The translations under genes and the position numbers were made by a program. This document shows, in pieces, positions 47,721 to 59,600 of a DNA stretch of 64,000 bases (position 1 is its first letter; each line of letters opens with the position of its first letter). The stretch is from the NCBI GenBank assembly GCA_949361645.1, contig OX442419.1:7615377-7679376 (forward strand), given 5' to 3'. This DNA comes from Spongilla lacustris (lineage: Eukaryota; Porifera; Demospongiae; Spongillida; Spongillidae). Below the pieces are notes generated by a model. It was not told where the DNA came from, did no database searches, and saw only the letters and a program-made list of their open reading frames with translations.

Positions 47721-49917
47721 ATGGCAGCTGAATCCACGTATTACAAATCTTTAGCTTCTGCTCGCTATGTTGAAGAAGCCAAGAAGGGGAGCAGAACTAG
47801 ACGTTTGCAAGAAGCAAAAACGCCGTACTTGTTGTATAGTGTATGGATGGGCGGAGACATAGCTATTTAACAGGAAGTAATTGCATTTCGATGCCAGTCG
47901 TAATAGGTAAATGGCGCGAAACGACCGGGAAATATGCAATTACTTTGCACAGTTGTATCCCCGTAACGGATAAAGAGAAAATTAACGAACAGAAAAAATC
48001 AATAGGTACAGGATCCCTCTACGTACAAACCATACTAGGAGTGAATTGAATTTTCCTGCAGAAAGATATGGCGGATTTGAACCCCAAGGGGTATCGGACG
48101 CGGTAACACTGGCACGAAGCAAATGCAAGAGCCCATAATCGATTTTACCAGAGGGAAATGATGTAGTATGAAGTGATGAAAATAGGAAATCAGTAGCGTT
48201 TACCGTTCCGAAGTTATAGCGATTCAAACGCGAGTCATTTTTATAACATTAAAATGTTATAGCGAAGGCTCATTTTCTCGTGAACTGACCCATATTCATA
48301 TTTACCCAGCACAATGTGTAGTACTTTGCTACGAAGACAGCAAAGAATACACGTGCAAGACCACATCTTTGTCGACTGAAGCTAGAGACTATGTCTCCAA
48401 GAGTGACCTAACACCAGGAAATGAATTGATGTGGAAACACAAAGGCAAGAAATACTCTGTGGAATTCAAACGCTTCAAAGGTATACTGATCACAGTAATT
48501 ACTATCCGTACTATACTGTTCATTGACAAATAGGAATAAATGCGCGCAATTTGTTTAACACAAACAGGTACTGCGGAACCGTCGTCAACTTCAAGACCAC
48601 AGTATCCTGAAGATTCCGAGAGCCCCGCCTGTACAAGTGAAGAAGAGGATGAAAAAGACGTCAGTAATTTTTAAATAGGACTATTATACGTACAAGATTA
48701 TATAATTGTCGTTTATTTTTTCAGGTAAAAGGGAAAGGAAAAATGAAAGGACCAAAGGTATTTTTATGCATTTGCTCTCTGATTTTCACGGACACTATCA
48801 AACGGCAGGCCTCTCTCTATCCACAAAATGATGAAAATGATGAAGAAGTTGTAAGTGTAAGTGATTTATTGTAAGCTATATTATTATTATTATCGTTGTT
48901 ATAAAATCCTTAAATTTAACTGATTTACATACAAGGAATTTGTATAGCATTTCTCTTTATGATTTGTATGGGGGAAAATGAACAGATTGACTTGGGACGA
49001 TTGCAGGTGCACATACAACTCTTAGCTCTGCTATTGCACATTTATTGTCTGCATTTATATTTTTTGTATAAGAAAAAACTCAAAACAGACCCTCATGCTA
49101 AGGTATAGATGCCTAAGTTTTTTTGCCTATATTATTGTCCTTCCTTCCACCAATGGGTTGAAGCTGCAGGAAATTGTGAAAAATGGGTTTGATTCCCTTA
49201 ATCGAACACTTTTAAGCATTGCAGATATTTTTCAAAACCAGGGCAGTGGAGTGGCAGCTGGTGTTGGTGGTACTGCTCCACTTTCTGGTGCTGGGGCACA
49301 AATTGTAGATGCTATTTCACAGTCCAGTCACGTTGATGGTCTTGGTACATGCAGTGTTAGTGTACTTGGTGCTGAAGGTAAGAAAAATGAATAAAACTTG
49401 CAATGTATACATGTGTTCTTAATCTACATCAAATAGGTACAACTGCCCAAGATGAAAAACGTTTCATATCTGTATGCATGTGCATTGTTGTTACAGAATA
49501 TGTCACCTAACAGTAATTCCTTCTTAGAAAGGTGGTATAGAGTTGCTAAAAATAGAGTCAGCGGACATTGTAAAATATGGCCTTGCCTTATTGGATGCAC
49601 TTTTTACCGATGAAGAGCAAGCAACACACTGCTACAAAGTGTCAGGAAAATCGAACAGTTCCAGTGTGTCAGCAAAACCACCAATGTCACCAGGAAGGGT
49701 GAAGACACTAGAAGGTAAGCAGATAGACGTGCATGATTACTTTATAATAGAATGATACACAAATTATTCAGAATGCATTGAAAAAAAGTATAGAGCAGGT
49801 GCAGTGGCTGCAAGTAAAGATAAAATAAGAGACTCTCTGAACCAAAAATGCAGGGACAAGAAACACAGGAAATTAGCAGACCAGTTAAAAAGGTATAATA
49901 CAATAATGCATGCATGA
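47721..49917 (+). CDS. BEN-domain protein
   Basis: Ten exons with GT..AG borders and matching phases: 47721-47838, 48310-48480, 48568-48659, 48725-48757, 48809-48850, 48986-49006, 49073-49102, 49170-49377, 49532-49714 and 49772-49917, giving 347 residues. The N-terminal part includes CVVLCYEDSKEYTCKTT and an acidic stretch (TSEEEDEKD). A hydrophilic linker follows. The C-terminal about 110 residues form a BEN domain: GGIELLKIESADIVKYGLAL, then LDALFTDEEQATH, then KCRDKKHRKLADQLK. BEN domains bind DNA or act in chromatin and transcription complexes, so a nuclear role is likely. No frame disruption is seen. The least certain step is exon 1 to exon 2: the donor (GTGTATGG) is weak and that intron contains a transposon arm. 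Exons 4-7 are tiny (21-42 nt). Confidence 0.7.
47905..48297. mobile_element. solo arm of the element E/F family in intron 1 of the BEN gene
   Basis: Follows the right arm of element F block by block but diverged: CGTAACGGATAAAGAG, AATTAACGAACAGAA, GGCGGATTTGAACCCC, CACTGGCACGAAGCAAATG, then TTCTCGTGAACTGACCCATA. The opposite arm is absent. It lies wholly within the predicted intron 47839-48309. Confidence 0.7.
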
Positions 49918-50485
49918 CATATACATGTATGTTTCCTGTGCAGAGTGAATCCAACTGACTAAACTGTTCATCGTCATGTGAAACGTTTGATTTTCTGTAT
50001 GTATGCATTATCTCATTGTATGTATCCGGTCCTCTTATACACGTATGTTATCAGCTATATCACAATGTATACGTATAGGCATGTGCCATAAATGGATGTA
50101 ATCAGCATGGCCATGGGCAAGATCATGGGCAAGAACATGGCCATGGCCAAGATCATGCCATTAACTTGGGTAAGATCATGCCATGAACGTGGGCACGATC
50201 ATGACCAGATCTTGGCCGCCATAATCTTAGCTTGGCACATGATCTTGCACAAGATCTTGCCAAGATCTTGGCCAAGAATCTTGGCCAAGAACATTACCTT
50301 GCCCAAGATTCTTGGCCAAGAACTTCTTGCTGGGGGTGTATCAGCTAGGCTATGGGAGAGGCGTGGTCGAGTTAAATACGCATGCAGCGCAGCTAGGCGG
50401 GAACACATGTAACCCTTCCTTATTGTCGGGATTTGCATTCTGCTGGCACATATATTTTAAACGCCCACCGTTTTTCATTTCATCT
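49918..50485. other. intergenic region with palindromic repeat
   Basis: Apart from the reiterated sequence at 50104-50325 no gene is visible. Confidence 0.4.
50104..50325. repeat. self-complementary CCAAGATCTTGG repeat
   Basis: Degenerate repetition of TTGGCCAAGATCTTGG-like words in both orientations, so the 220-bp block can fold on itself in many registers. The first half reads mainly GGCAAGATCATGG, the second mainly CCAAGATCTTGG. Confidence 0.8.
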
Positions 50486-50491
50486 GCATGG

Positions 50492-50598
<107 letters not shown>

Positions 50599-50601
50599 AT
50601 G

Positions 50602-50902
50602 AACCAACGCATACACACATCTCATGTCAGGCCTATACACACTCTTTCCACCATAAGACACTATTCTTTTCCCCTTGCTGTACACCCTGTAAATTGTCAT
50701 GTTGTGTGCTACATGGATTCGCTCATAAGATTTGTCCATGAACGTTTTTTCTATGTCTTTCGGTTACAGTGCTTCACTGGCCTAATATACAACCCTCTTT
50801 CCCAACTATTTTGATTCAGACTGATGTGTAATTGGATTGTGTGTTGTATACAATGTACATAGTGGTATAGGAGCTTGGGGGCATATGCCCAACAGAAGGG
50901 CA

Positions 50903-50934
<32 letters not shown>

Positions 50935-51362
50935 TTCTACCCATTAGTTGCATGTACTGGATTAATGTGTTGTATGTGCTGGACTATTTTTTCCTGTCTT
51001 ACAGTACCTGCTACATCATGATGTACCATGCCTCATGTCCCATATTCCATTACATGCATCCATTTACACACTCATACACACAACACTCACAACTATCCCA
51101 TGCCAATCACTATATACGCTGAAGCTCTGAGTGTGTACCATTGAGAGGTTTAAAAAGACTTAGGACTTACTATTTATTACCTTCCCTTGTTATATAAAAT
51201 TCACAGGGCCCTGATCTTTATCTTTTGGGATTCAGCAGGAATAATATTCCTGCCGGGCTTATATACCAGGTAAAAGTAGGTCTACTAAAGTCCCTCTTAC
51301 AGAGTGGTGATTTACAAGTAATATCACAAAGGACAGATTCCTAGCAGGGGCCCATGTATAAT
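50602..51362. other. non-coding with poly-C run
   Basis: A poly-C run of about 29 nt lies at 50906-50934. No gene seen. Confidence 0.5.
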
Positions 51363-51364
51363 GC

Positions 51365-51367
<3 letters not shown>

Positions 51368-51404
<37 letters not shown>
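51368..51404. repeat. CA microsatellite
   Basis: About 18 CA units. A shorter tract follows at 51431-51472. Confidence 0.95.
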
Positions 51405-51409
<5 letters not shown>

Positions 51410-51469
51410 AAGGGGCCCATTTATAATATACACACTCACACACACGTGCGCTCACACACACACACACAC

Positions 51470-51830
51470 ACAAACCAGTGCTACTTAGAATTAGTGGTTC
51501 TGGTGGGTATGACTGTCAGCTTGCTATGAACAGATGCAAAGCCACCCATGGAAGTCACCCATGGATTGTTGATTTATATGAGATGAGATAGGCTAATGCC
51601 TTTGTGTTTAAGACTTGCAATCAATGAGGCATATGGTCACATACACACCTGAGGATCAGAGCACTTGGTATCATTTTTATGCATGTTTTTGGATATGGGG
51701 CAGTGCCGCTTCCAAACACATTACAGGTGACTTCCATAGGCTTTTGCATTTGGTCATAGGTGTAGCAAACCTGACAGCCATCCTCACCAGAACCACTAAT
51801 CCTAAGTAGCATTGGAATTTCCGTGTGTGT
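51470..51830. repeat. inverted repeat flanked by CA/GT tracts
   Basis: CCAGTGCTACTTAGAATTAG and GTGGTTCTGGTGGGTATGAC at about 51475 are matched in inverse orientation by CCAGAACCACTAATCCTAAG and TAGCATTGG at about 51785-51812. Both arms begin next to CA/GT tracts, which suggests a mobile hairpin element or an inverted duplication. Confidence 0.65.
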
Positions 51831-51838
51831 GTTTGTGT

Positions 51839-51920
<82 letters not shown>
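51824..51920. repeat. GT microsatellite
   Basis: About 45 GT units with a few interruptions at the left. Confidence 0.97.
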
Positions 51921-51922
<2 letters not shown>

Positions 51923-52039
51923 CATTGGAGCCTTACTTTCTTGGAAGAATTGAAATTTATTTTTGTGATGTGTTGACAAGCTACTTCTAGATCTGCTCAA
52001 CCTAGAGATGGAAGCCTTGCATACAAGTAATAAAGACAT

Positions 52040-52500
52040 TCTCTATGAGAAAGTTGATGGCATATAGGATTGATGGCAAAAAGGATGGAAACAAGGATCT
52101 ACTTATACTTATAAGGGGAAATTTAATATGCACACAGTTGAACAAATAATGTCCCACAAATGTGCTAAATATAGGACTATTCCCTTTTTACACACTATTG
52201 CTTTTCAATCCTATACACCAACTTTCTCACAAAGTATGTTTTTTATTACTTGTTTCATCAGTTTTTTCTTTTGTCATGAGATAGAACATACCGGTAACAA
52301 AATTTAATTTAGAGTATTTTGAAATAAGACCATTAGTGGTGTTACACAGTTTAGGAGGGCATGCTGTGTGGAGGAGGGGGGGGGGGGGGTGTCTCCTGGA
52401 TGGAATGGTAAAAAGGGGGGAAGGAGATCCCTACGTAGAAGTGTGACATCTATGGAAGAGGGGGTGCTTTGATGTGGCAGACTAGACAATGACAACTATG
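52040..52500. other. non-coding stretch
   Basis: No gene recognised. A poly-G run lies at about 52377-52389. Confidence 0.4.
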
Positions 52501-52965
52501 ACCACCTCCCTGGGTGTCATGAGGACTCCCCCTCCTCCTCCTCCACTTCATCTCTTACGACAGAGGGAGGAACCAATCATTGAGTCCACTGGAGACATGT
52601 AAGGCCACACCCACCAACATCTTAAGGGTGGGATTGTATGCTGTAGGAGAGTGCAGGGACTGTACCACAGGGAAGGTTGGGGCTGGTGCCACTAAACTGT
52701 AAGTATAAAAATGTTTCTAATTAATTCATTAGTATTGCAGCTTGATGTACAATTCATGAGTGTGTACTGGTTAGGGTGGTAGTGTGGGTCGACTTGTTAG
52801 TATGTGTGGGAGTGCTGGTTAGTATGTGTGGGCATACTGGTTAGGAGACTGTGGGTGTGGTTGTGTAGGTGAACTGGTTAAGTGACTGTATGGGCGTGGT
52901 TGAGTGACTTCTTCCTCCTCCCCATCTCACGGGGATGCCCCCTTCATGCAGCGGAGGTCATGAAA
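52501..52965. repeat. local duplication, copy 1
   Basis: Blocks ACCACCTCCCTGGGTGTCAT, GAGGAACCAATCA, GTGTACTGGTTAGGGTGGTA and GACTTCTTCCTCCTCCCCAT recur in the same order at 53895-54200. Degenerate GTGGGC-ACTGGTTAG units occur between them. No coding function seen. Confidence 0.8.
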
Positions 52966-53894
52966 TATGCTGGATGAAATTGAATGCTACCCACCTGCTT
53001 TAAGGGTAGGCCACATGTACCAGTGACAGAGTTTGGACACATTTTTTAGTGACTCTTGTACAGGGTTAAAATTCTTTGTCATGGCAATGCTGACGGTTGC
53101 CATGGGGGAATCATGTGATTTGGGTCCATGGAGATCATGTGATGGGTGTGATCTCATTGAAAGGTGAGTCAATATCTGGGTAGGCTCTCATTTCACGTGT
53201 ACAGAAGACTGTCACCCTATTCATCACTAAAGGTAGCCATGAGGGGATCATGTGACTTGGATGTGTATGGTCTCCATGGAGATCATGTGGTTGTGTGGGT
53301 ATATTGGTTAGGAGACTGTGGGTATATTTGTGTTGTTGAACTGATTAGGAGACTGTATAGGTGTGGTTGAGTGTCTCAATGCTCCCTCCACAGGGATTCA
53401 TGCTGCGGAGGTCATCCACCTCCAAGACTAAGGATCCCTACCCCCAATTGCATATGGAGGGAGTGGGTGTGGATGGGGTTAAATCATCTTTAGCACATTG
53501 TGAGCGAGATACACGACCTGATAAACCTCATGTTGCCATGACCTCCACCCTCAAGGAGAACAGGTGTTGGCCACCTCCTAACCTCAGGCTCATAAGTTCC
53601 AAGTCAGCTGCCTTGCAATGCCCTATGGTCCAGGTGTACCAGCAAAGTCTAGGAACCTCCTGTAACATCACAACCCACGTGGACAACCGTGCACCCCTCA
53701 CCTCCACCTCTGAAAAGCAAGTGGAGCCTGTTCGGAAGAGGATTCCACCAACAATCCCTCCTCATACCTGAGCATACCCCCTCCATTGTCACCACTTGAC
53801 CATGCCCCCCTCTGAGAGCCTTTCTTCATGAAGGGCATCTGGGGGCGCGGCTTTCTTCATGCGTCCAAGATCTCACAGTCTAGACAATGACAAC

Positions 53895-54200
53895 CATGAC
53901 CACCTCCCAGGGTGTCATGAGGACTCGCCCTCCTCCTCCTCCACTTCACTTCCCATGAAAGCGGGAGGAACCAATCACTGAGTCCACTGGACACGTGTAC
54001 TGGTTAGGGTAGTAGTGTGGGTCAACTTGTTCGTATGTATGGGCATGCTGGTTAGTATGTGTGGGCATCACTGATAAGTATGTGTGGGCTAGGAGGCTGG
54101 GTGTAGTTGTGTAGGTGAACTGGTTAAGTGACTGTATGGGCGTGGTTGAGTGACTTCTTCCTCCTCCCCATCTCACGGGGATGCCCCCTTCATGCAGCGT
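53895..54200. repeat. local duplication, copy 2
   Basis: Shorter direct copy of 52501-52965. The intervening 53.0-53.8 kb also carries related GGAGACTGT-GGTGTGGTTG units. A 136-codon plus-strand frame there (53361-53771) has no recognisable domain. Confidence 0.8.
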
Positions 54201-54462
54201 AGCCCATCTCCCTCCAAGAGCTTGGCACCAGCATGATGTGATAATTGGATCAACTTTTTATCTGAATCCATGTTGTGGGTTAGGCTTTTTTTTTTTAATG
54301 ATAAAAAACATTGAGCTGGCTGTGTCTATTTCATTGCGCATGCGTGACCCTTAATAGCACGCGTACGTTCGTGACCCTTTTAATGGCGCTGTTTGTGAAA
54401 GGTATGTTTGCATTGTATTTTTTTAGCTTGGTTTATACGTTGTTTTCTTACCACGTCTAGCG

Positions 54463-54840
54463 ATGCCTCGTTCGAGTAAAAAAAAAGTTGAGCGCTTTGG
54501 AGAGAGTGTGGCGATATTTTCGTGGTGAGTATACTAGTGCAGCAGTTCGGAATGCCTGTATAACTCCACTTCTCTGTAGACTGCCAAATATACGCAAAGA
54601 AAATTTTTACTACCGTGCTACCCGACTACTACAGCGTACGCTACCGTACTATATGGGACACTGCGTAAGGAAACATGTAAGTTACTAATACGCCCGGCCC
54701 CAGAATTCACAAGACTAAATGGACATGCCCTACCAAGCTTTCGAGGTAAGCTTCACGATTAGTATGGCTGACATTGTTATTGTTACAGAATGGTCTCCTT
54801 TGCTTCCCGAACGTGACGGCTGCATGCACCCAAGATTTAA
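54463..54840 (+). other. possible short multi-exon gene
   Basis: After a CpG-containing stretch, ATG at 54463 opens MPRSSKKKVERFGESVAIF up to a GTGAGT donor. Two further small segments bounded by AG..GTAAG occur at about 54703-54746 and 54790-54840. Joined in phase, they read GHALPSFREWSPLLPERDGC. The connection between the first segment and the other two could not be established. No family recognised. Confidence 0.25.
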
Positions 54841-54862
54841 GGTAAGATATCTCTCGTGATGT

Positions 54863-55411
54863 AATGCACCTATCATTGGTAACTGCAACCCCCCCCCATC
54901 CGGGACATATGGGGGATTTGACATTTATTAAATCAAATGCCCCACTGTTGGGGACTAATAACTGGTCAAATGACCCCTCCTCGACCCAGTCCCGTTACAT
55001 GTTTGATACCTTTTATAACCTACGGTTTCGTTCCTGCTATTCAAAACGAACGCGCGTTAGGCTTTGTAGGTATACAGCTGATATTGTGCCGCTATAAGAG
55101 TTGTAGTTATAATTGTACTAGTAGTTTGGTAAAGCACATGTTCTTGTTTCCGGTGAGGTACAGGCTAGGTATGATGTTGCGTTCCTACCGTGAATGTGCC
55201 AAGGTCGTCACAAGTTTTGAGCTGCAAAACACGCCGATAGGGGGAGGTCACATGCTGTTATACGATTAAAATTCATTTTTGCGGTCGAGGTCAAATCCCC
55301 GTGTACGGTCAAATGCGCACCGCAATAATCTGATTAGCCTGTCAAATCCCCCACTAATCCCCTATATGTCCCGGATGGGGGGGGGGGTTGCAGTTACCAT
55401 TGATAGGTGCA
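54863..55411. mobile_element. MITE-like element with 55-60-bp TIRs
   Basis: Left end ATGCACCTATCATTGGTAAC, TGCAACCCCCCCCC, ATCCGGGACATATGGGGGAT. The right end is its inverse, ending GATAGGTGCAT at about 55411. The interior of about 430 bp has no gene. A target duplication is not clear. Confidence 0.7.
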
Positions 55412-55795
55412 TAACCTGTCCTTTATTAGTTTTCTTGATTTTCTAGTGTCTGAACAGAGAAACAACCTGTTCGATCGTTATAGCGTGTAAAGACATCTAC
55501 ATTTCTTTGTGTTCTTTTTATGGGTTGTATTTATTTATCACCATTTTATTAAAATCAATTGAACGTGTTGTTGATTTATTAATATTAATTTATGCTAGGA
55601 CCATCAATTTACGGAAAATGTACGAGATATTGTTACCTCTGTCAACACACAATAGAGTGTACTGGCTACACTTCAGGGGTGTTGAATTGGCCATAACACT
55701 CCTGAGAGGTTACGACTACACCCCAGGGGGTGTCATTTTTAAACATGCATACAGACACCCCCAAGTGTGTTGCAGTAACACCTTTTTTTAACAGT
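55412..55795. other. non-coding stretch
   Basis: Short frames only. The sequence just before the satellite contains ACACCCCAGGGGGTGT, a perfect palindrome at about 55718-55733. Confidence 0.4.
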
Positions 55796-56492
55796 GCACA
55801 CATCACTATCCCCACATCACTATCCACACTTACTATCCCTGCATCACTATCCCCACATCACTATCCCCCACATCACTATCCCCACATCACTATCCACACA
55901 TCACTATCCCCACATCACTATCCCCACATCACTATCCACACATCACTATCCACACATCACTATCCCCACATCACTATCCACACATCACTATCCCTGCATC
56001 ACTATCCCCACATCACTATCCACACATCACTATCCCCACATCACTATCCACACATCACTATCCACACATCACTATCCCCACATCACTATCCACACATCAC
56101 TATTCCCACATCACTATCCATACATCCCTATCCACACATCACTATCCCCACATCACTATCCACACATCACTATCCCCACATCACTATCCACACATCACTA
56201 TTCCCACATCACTATCCCCACATCACTATCCCTGCATCACTATCCCCACATCACTATCCACACATCACTATCCCCACATCACTATCCACACATCACTATC
56301 CCCACATCACTATTCCCACATCACTATCCCCACATCACTATCCACACATCACTATCCACACATCACTATCCACACATCACTATCCCTACATCACTATCCA
56401 CACATCACTATCCTCACATCACTATCCACACATCACTATTCCCACATCACTATCCCCACATCACTATCCACACATCACTATCCACACATCAC
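55796..56492. repeat. 14-bp satellite
   Basis: About fifty units alternating ACATCACTATCCCC and ACATCACTATCCAC with few variants. Because the unit length is not a multiple of three, the same frame cycles and stays open, producing long HHYPHITI-type frames that are artefacts. Confidence 0.95.
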
Positions 56493-56669
56493 TACCTTTG
56501 GAAGCCACTTTTGTTATCACAAATTCAAAAGCTATTGCATTATTTACAACACTCTGCATAAATTCCTACCACTAAACATTGCTCTACAAATTTGAATTTA
56601 ACTGTGCTCTGCAAGGGTTGGGTGGAAGAGGTAGCAAATAAAGGAACGATACTTGCAACATCTGGGTGA

Positions 56670-59600
56670 TTATATGATCTCATTTCCAGGAAAAGGTCGC
56701 AGCCACTTCTTTTTGATACACCGTTTCAAATGGTAGAGCATATGCTTTTGTTTGTACCCTGATAGGGGCACACGAACATTCTGAAAGATGCAGAGGGCAT
56801 TGGCTATAGCAAACAGGCCGCAGTGTGTGTCTCCATCCTGCTGTGGACTTGCTATTAACTCTGTAGTGGATGATCCGCCAAAGAATTGTTTCACTGTGGC
56901 TCGGAGGTAGTTATTCCACTCTTCACCTCTGCTGCTGCAACTATCAAAAATCCAGAGAGGATACCTAAGATCCTCCAACCACAGGCACACCCAGTGGCCA
57001 AAACCATCTTGCCCAGGGAGTGAGACCAGAAAGAACTTTACTTCTCCTTGTTGCATCCTTGCGGGACTTGCTTCATTCCAAATAACGCCAATGGGACGCT
57101 TAAACTGTTTCTTCAGGAGGTCGGCTGCTTCTGTCATATGCTGTGAATTCAGACAGTCACCCTCATGCAAACGGAGGATGTGTGGCTTGTATGGGTGATT
57201 CAAATACTTGCGTTCAGGCAGTGATGTTCGCTGTTTTGTAGGGTAATCCAAGTACTTCAAATGGTGCCTACGCCTGTAGGCTAATATCACACACACACAC
57301 ACACAAACACACACACAAACACACACACACACACACACACACACAACACACATGATTCTCATGGTATACACACAGTATTTTCCATTTCCAAACACAAGCA
57401 ACTCAACTTTTTCGTGTTTTGTTTAAAATAATATTAGTTAGTGGCTACATTGGAATGTGTGGTTTGCATTTTTGATGCTGTAGTGGTCTACATACTATTC
57501 AAGGTATATACGGTAAAAGGTTATTTTTGTGCAGCTATTATCAAGTAAGCTATTTTACATATGCACACACCACAAGCAATTAATAACAATTCAATTATAT
57601 GCTATGTTAGATTTGGAGGGGTGGAGTTTCCCCCAAAAGCCATTATTAGGGGGGCTCAAGACCCACGCCCCCCTCTTCTGCCCCTCTTCGTATTAAAAGA
57701 GTGTGCATTACAGTTAGTGCAATGTTTGAAGAAATTGTACAGCAGCCTTTAGTGAGCTAGCACTATATTGCATTTAATACTTACCAGCGGTCCCTTTGGA
57801 AGCGGAAGCCTCTTTTTTTGCACTTTGATTCGTCCCTTCTACATAAACAGATTGCTCTGGTGTGAAATTGTAGCACACTACTTCATCACTGCTCACCTTC
57901 ATTTCCAATGCAAGGTCTTATGGGAGGTGGGAGACCTACTCTGGTTGAGTTTGCATTCTCATCTTTCACTTGCATGGGATACCTAATGCCCATTACAAAC
58001 GGAGAGCTTAAATACAATTCAGTAGCACACTCATTGTACAACATTACATTGTACCAATGATACCAAATGCATAACACTGTACCAACCTCCACCATTTACT
58101 TTCCATTTTGATACCTAAATAATTGAATGCCACACACTTAAATTTCAAACGAAGGAAACAGAAAGGCGGTGGAGTTCACATACCTGCAAAATTATTGACC
58201 ACATTTGTACGTTCATATGCCAGTTCTGTACTACTGGGGAACTCATTATATTCCTCCACGGGGCACTCATTAAATTCCTCCACGGAATGAGAGGCTGATG
58301 GATAAAATGAAGGAACACCTATTTTGGGAACAAAATCTCATCTCACTCTAAATACCCAGTGTAAATGCACATTAGATTATATTTTAGGAGGCACAGAATG
58401 CACATTTGTGGTCTCTGACTGTGATGCATGTGGTTTAAGCTGATCAATATTAAAACTGCCCTCTGCTCAGCCATGTGGACAAGTCAAGTGCCCTGCGTTT
58501 GTTGTGCTTGCTGCATGACAGATAATAGTCTTTACTTTATTATAGGATGGTTGCTAAATGGTACTAGATGAGTGCTTCAGTTGAAACACTTATGGCTAGT
58601 CTAGTACTTGTGCAACAGATCCTTCAGTGTGAGTGTGCATTATATTCGTTTACACTTACTACGAGCCCCATTGGACTCAGCCGCTGTAGAAACGTTGTCA
58701 CATATCCATCGTGAAACATCATCGCCAGGTTCCTCTGTGATTGCTCCAATGTGAAATTGCATTACATTTGTTTCATCAGGGATGGTGTTGAAAGAAGGAT
58801 CTAGTGTTATGTTTTAAGAGAGCTCTCACAACGACGCCATGACTAGCACGAAAAAGCGTAATCTGAATCTTGCGCATGCGCATACAACTATGTCTATATA
58901 CACACATACAGTTAGATACTACAGTTTCCTCCTCCCTAAGTTCAGACATTCAGAGCTCTTCAATGAGACGTCGTGGAGGTCTTGATGGCCTAGTAGAGTG
59001 TCTCCTAGGTGGTGGCATATGGCTGTCCTGGGTTGTGCCCATGGTACCAGTTTCTGACCTATCAACACCACTGGGCTGCTCAGCAGTCTTCCCTAGGTTG
59101 GTCCATGGCTGTTGACCTGAATCAGACAGCACGGTATCTGATCCCGGGGTATTGGCTGTGCTAACATCTGCCATTTCCTGTTGTGCTGCCTTGTGAATAA
59201 TTTCTGTCTCAGTCTGAGAGCGTGCTGCATCTTTTACTAATTGGGGCGCTGGCCAAGTCTTTCCTTGCAATGGTGCAAGCGGCTTTCTTGATATACACGG
59301 ATCCAACTGTTCTATCACCTCTTCATGCTCCTGCGATACATCCATGAAGTCTGATGGTAGCGATGATTCGGAACGCCTCTGTAAATGATCAATATGTGCT
59401 TTTCTCTGGAAGCCACCTTGGGTGCTGACCGTATAGTGCAATGGACCCACTGATGACAGCACAGTACCCGGCATCCACTTGCAGGGAGCATTTGGTCTAA
59501 AATCTCTGATCCACACACATGCGCCTTGACTAAACACTCGTGGTACGGATAGTTCTTCCTGTGGTTGCAACTGCTCTCTTACCCTCTTGCTCATACAAGG

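Noticed and set aside
53361..53771. 136-codon plus-strand frame
   Set aside because: No domain, no splice or homology support, and it lies within a locally duplicated low-complexity region.
55730..56575. Long open frames of His, Tyr, Pro, Ile, Thr repeats
   Set aside because: They follow from a 14-bp satellite that lacks stops in two frames; there is no start context, splice support or domain.
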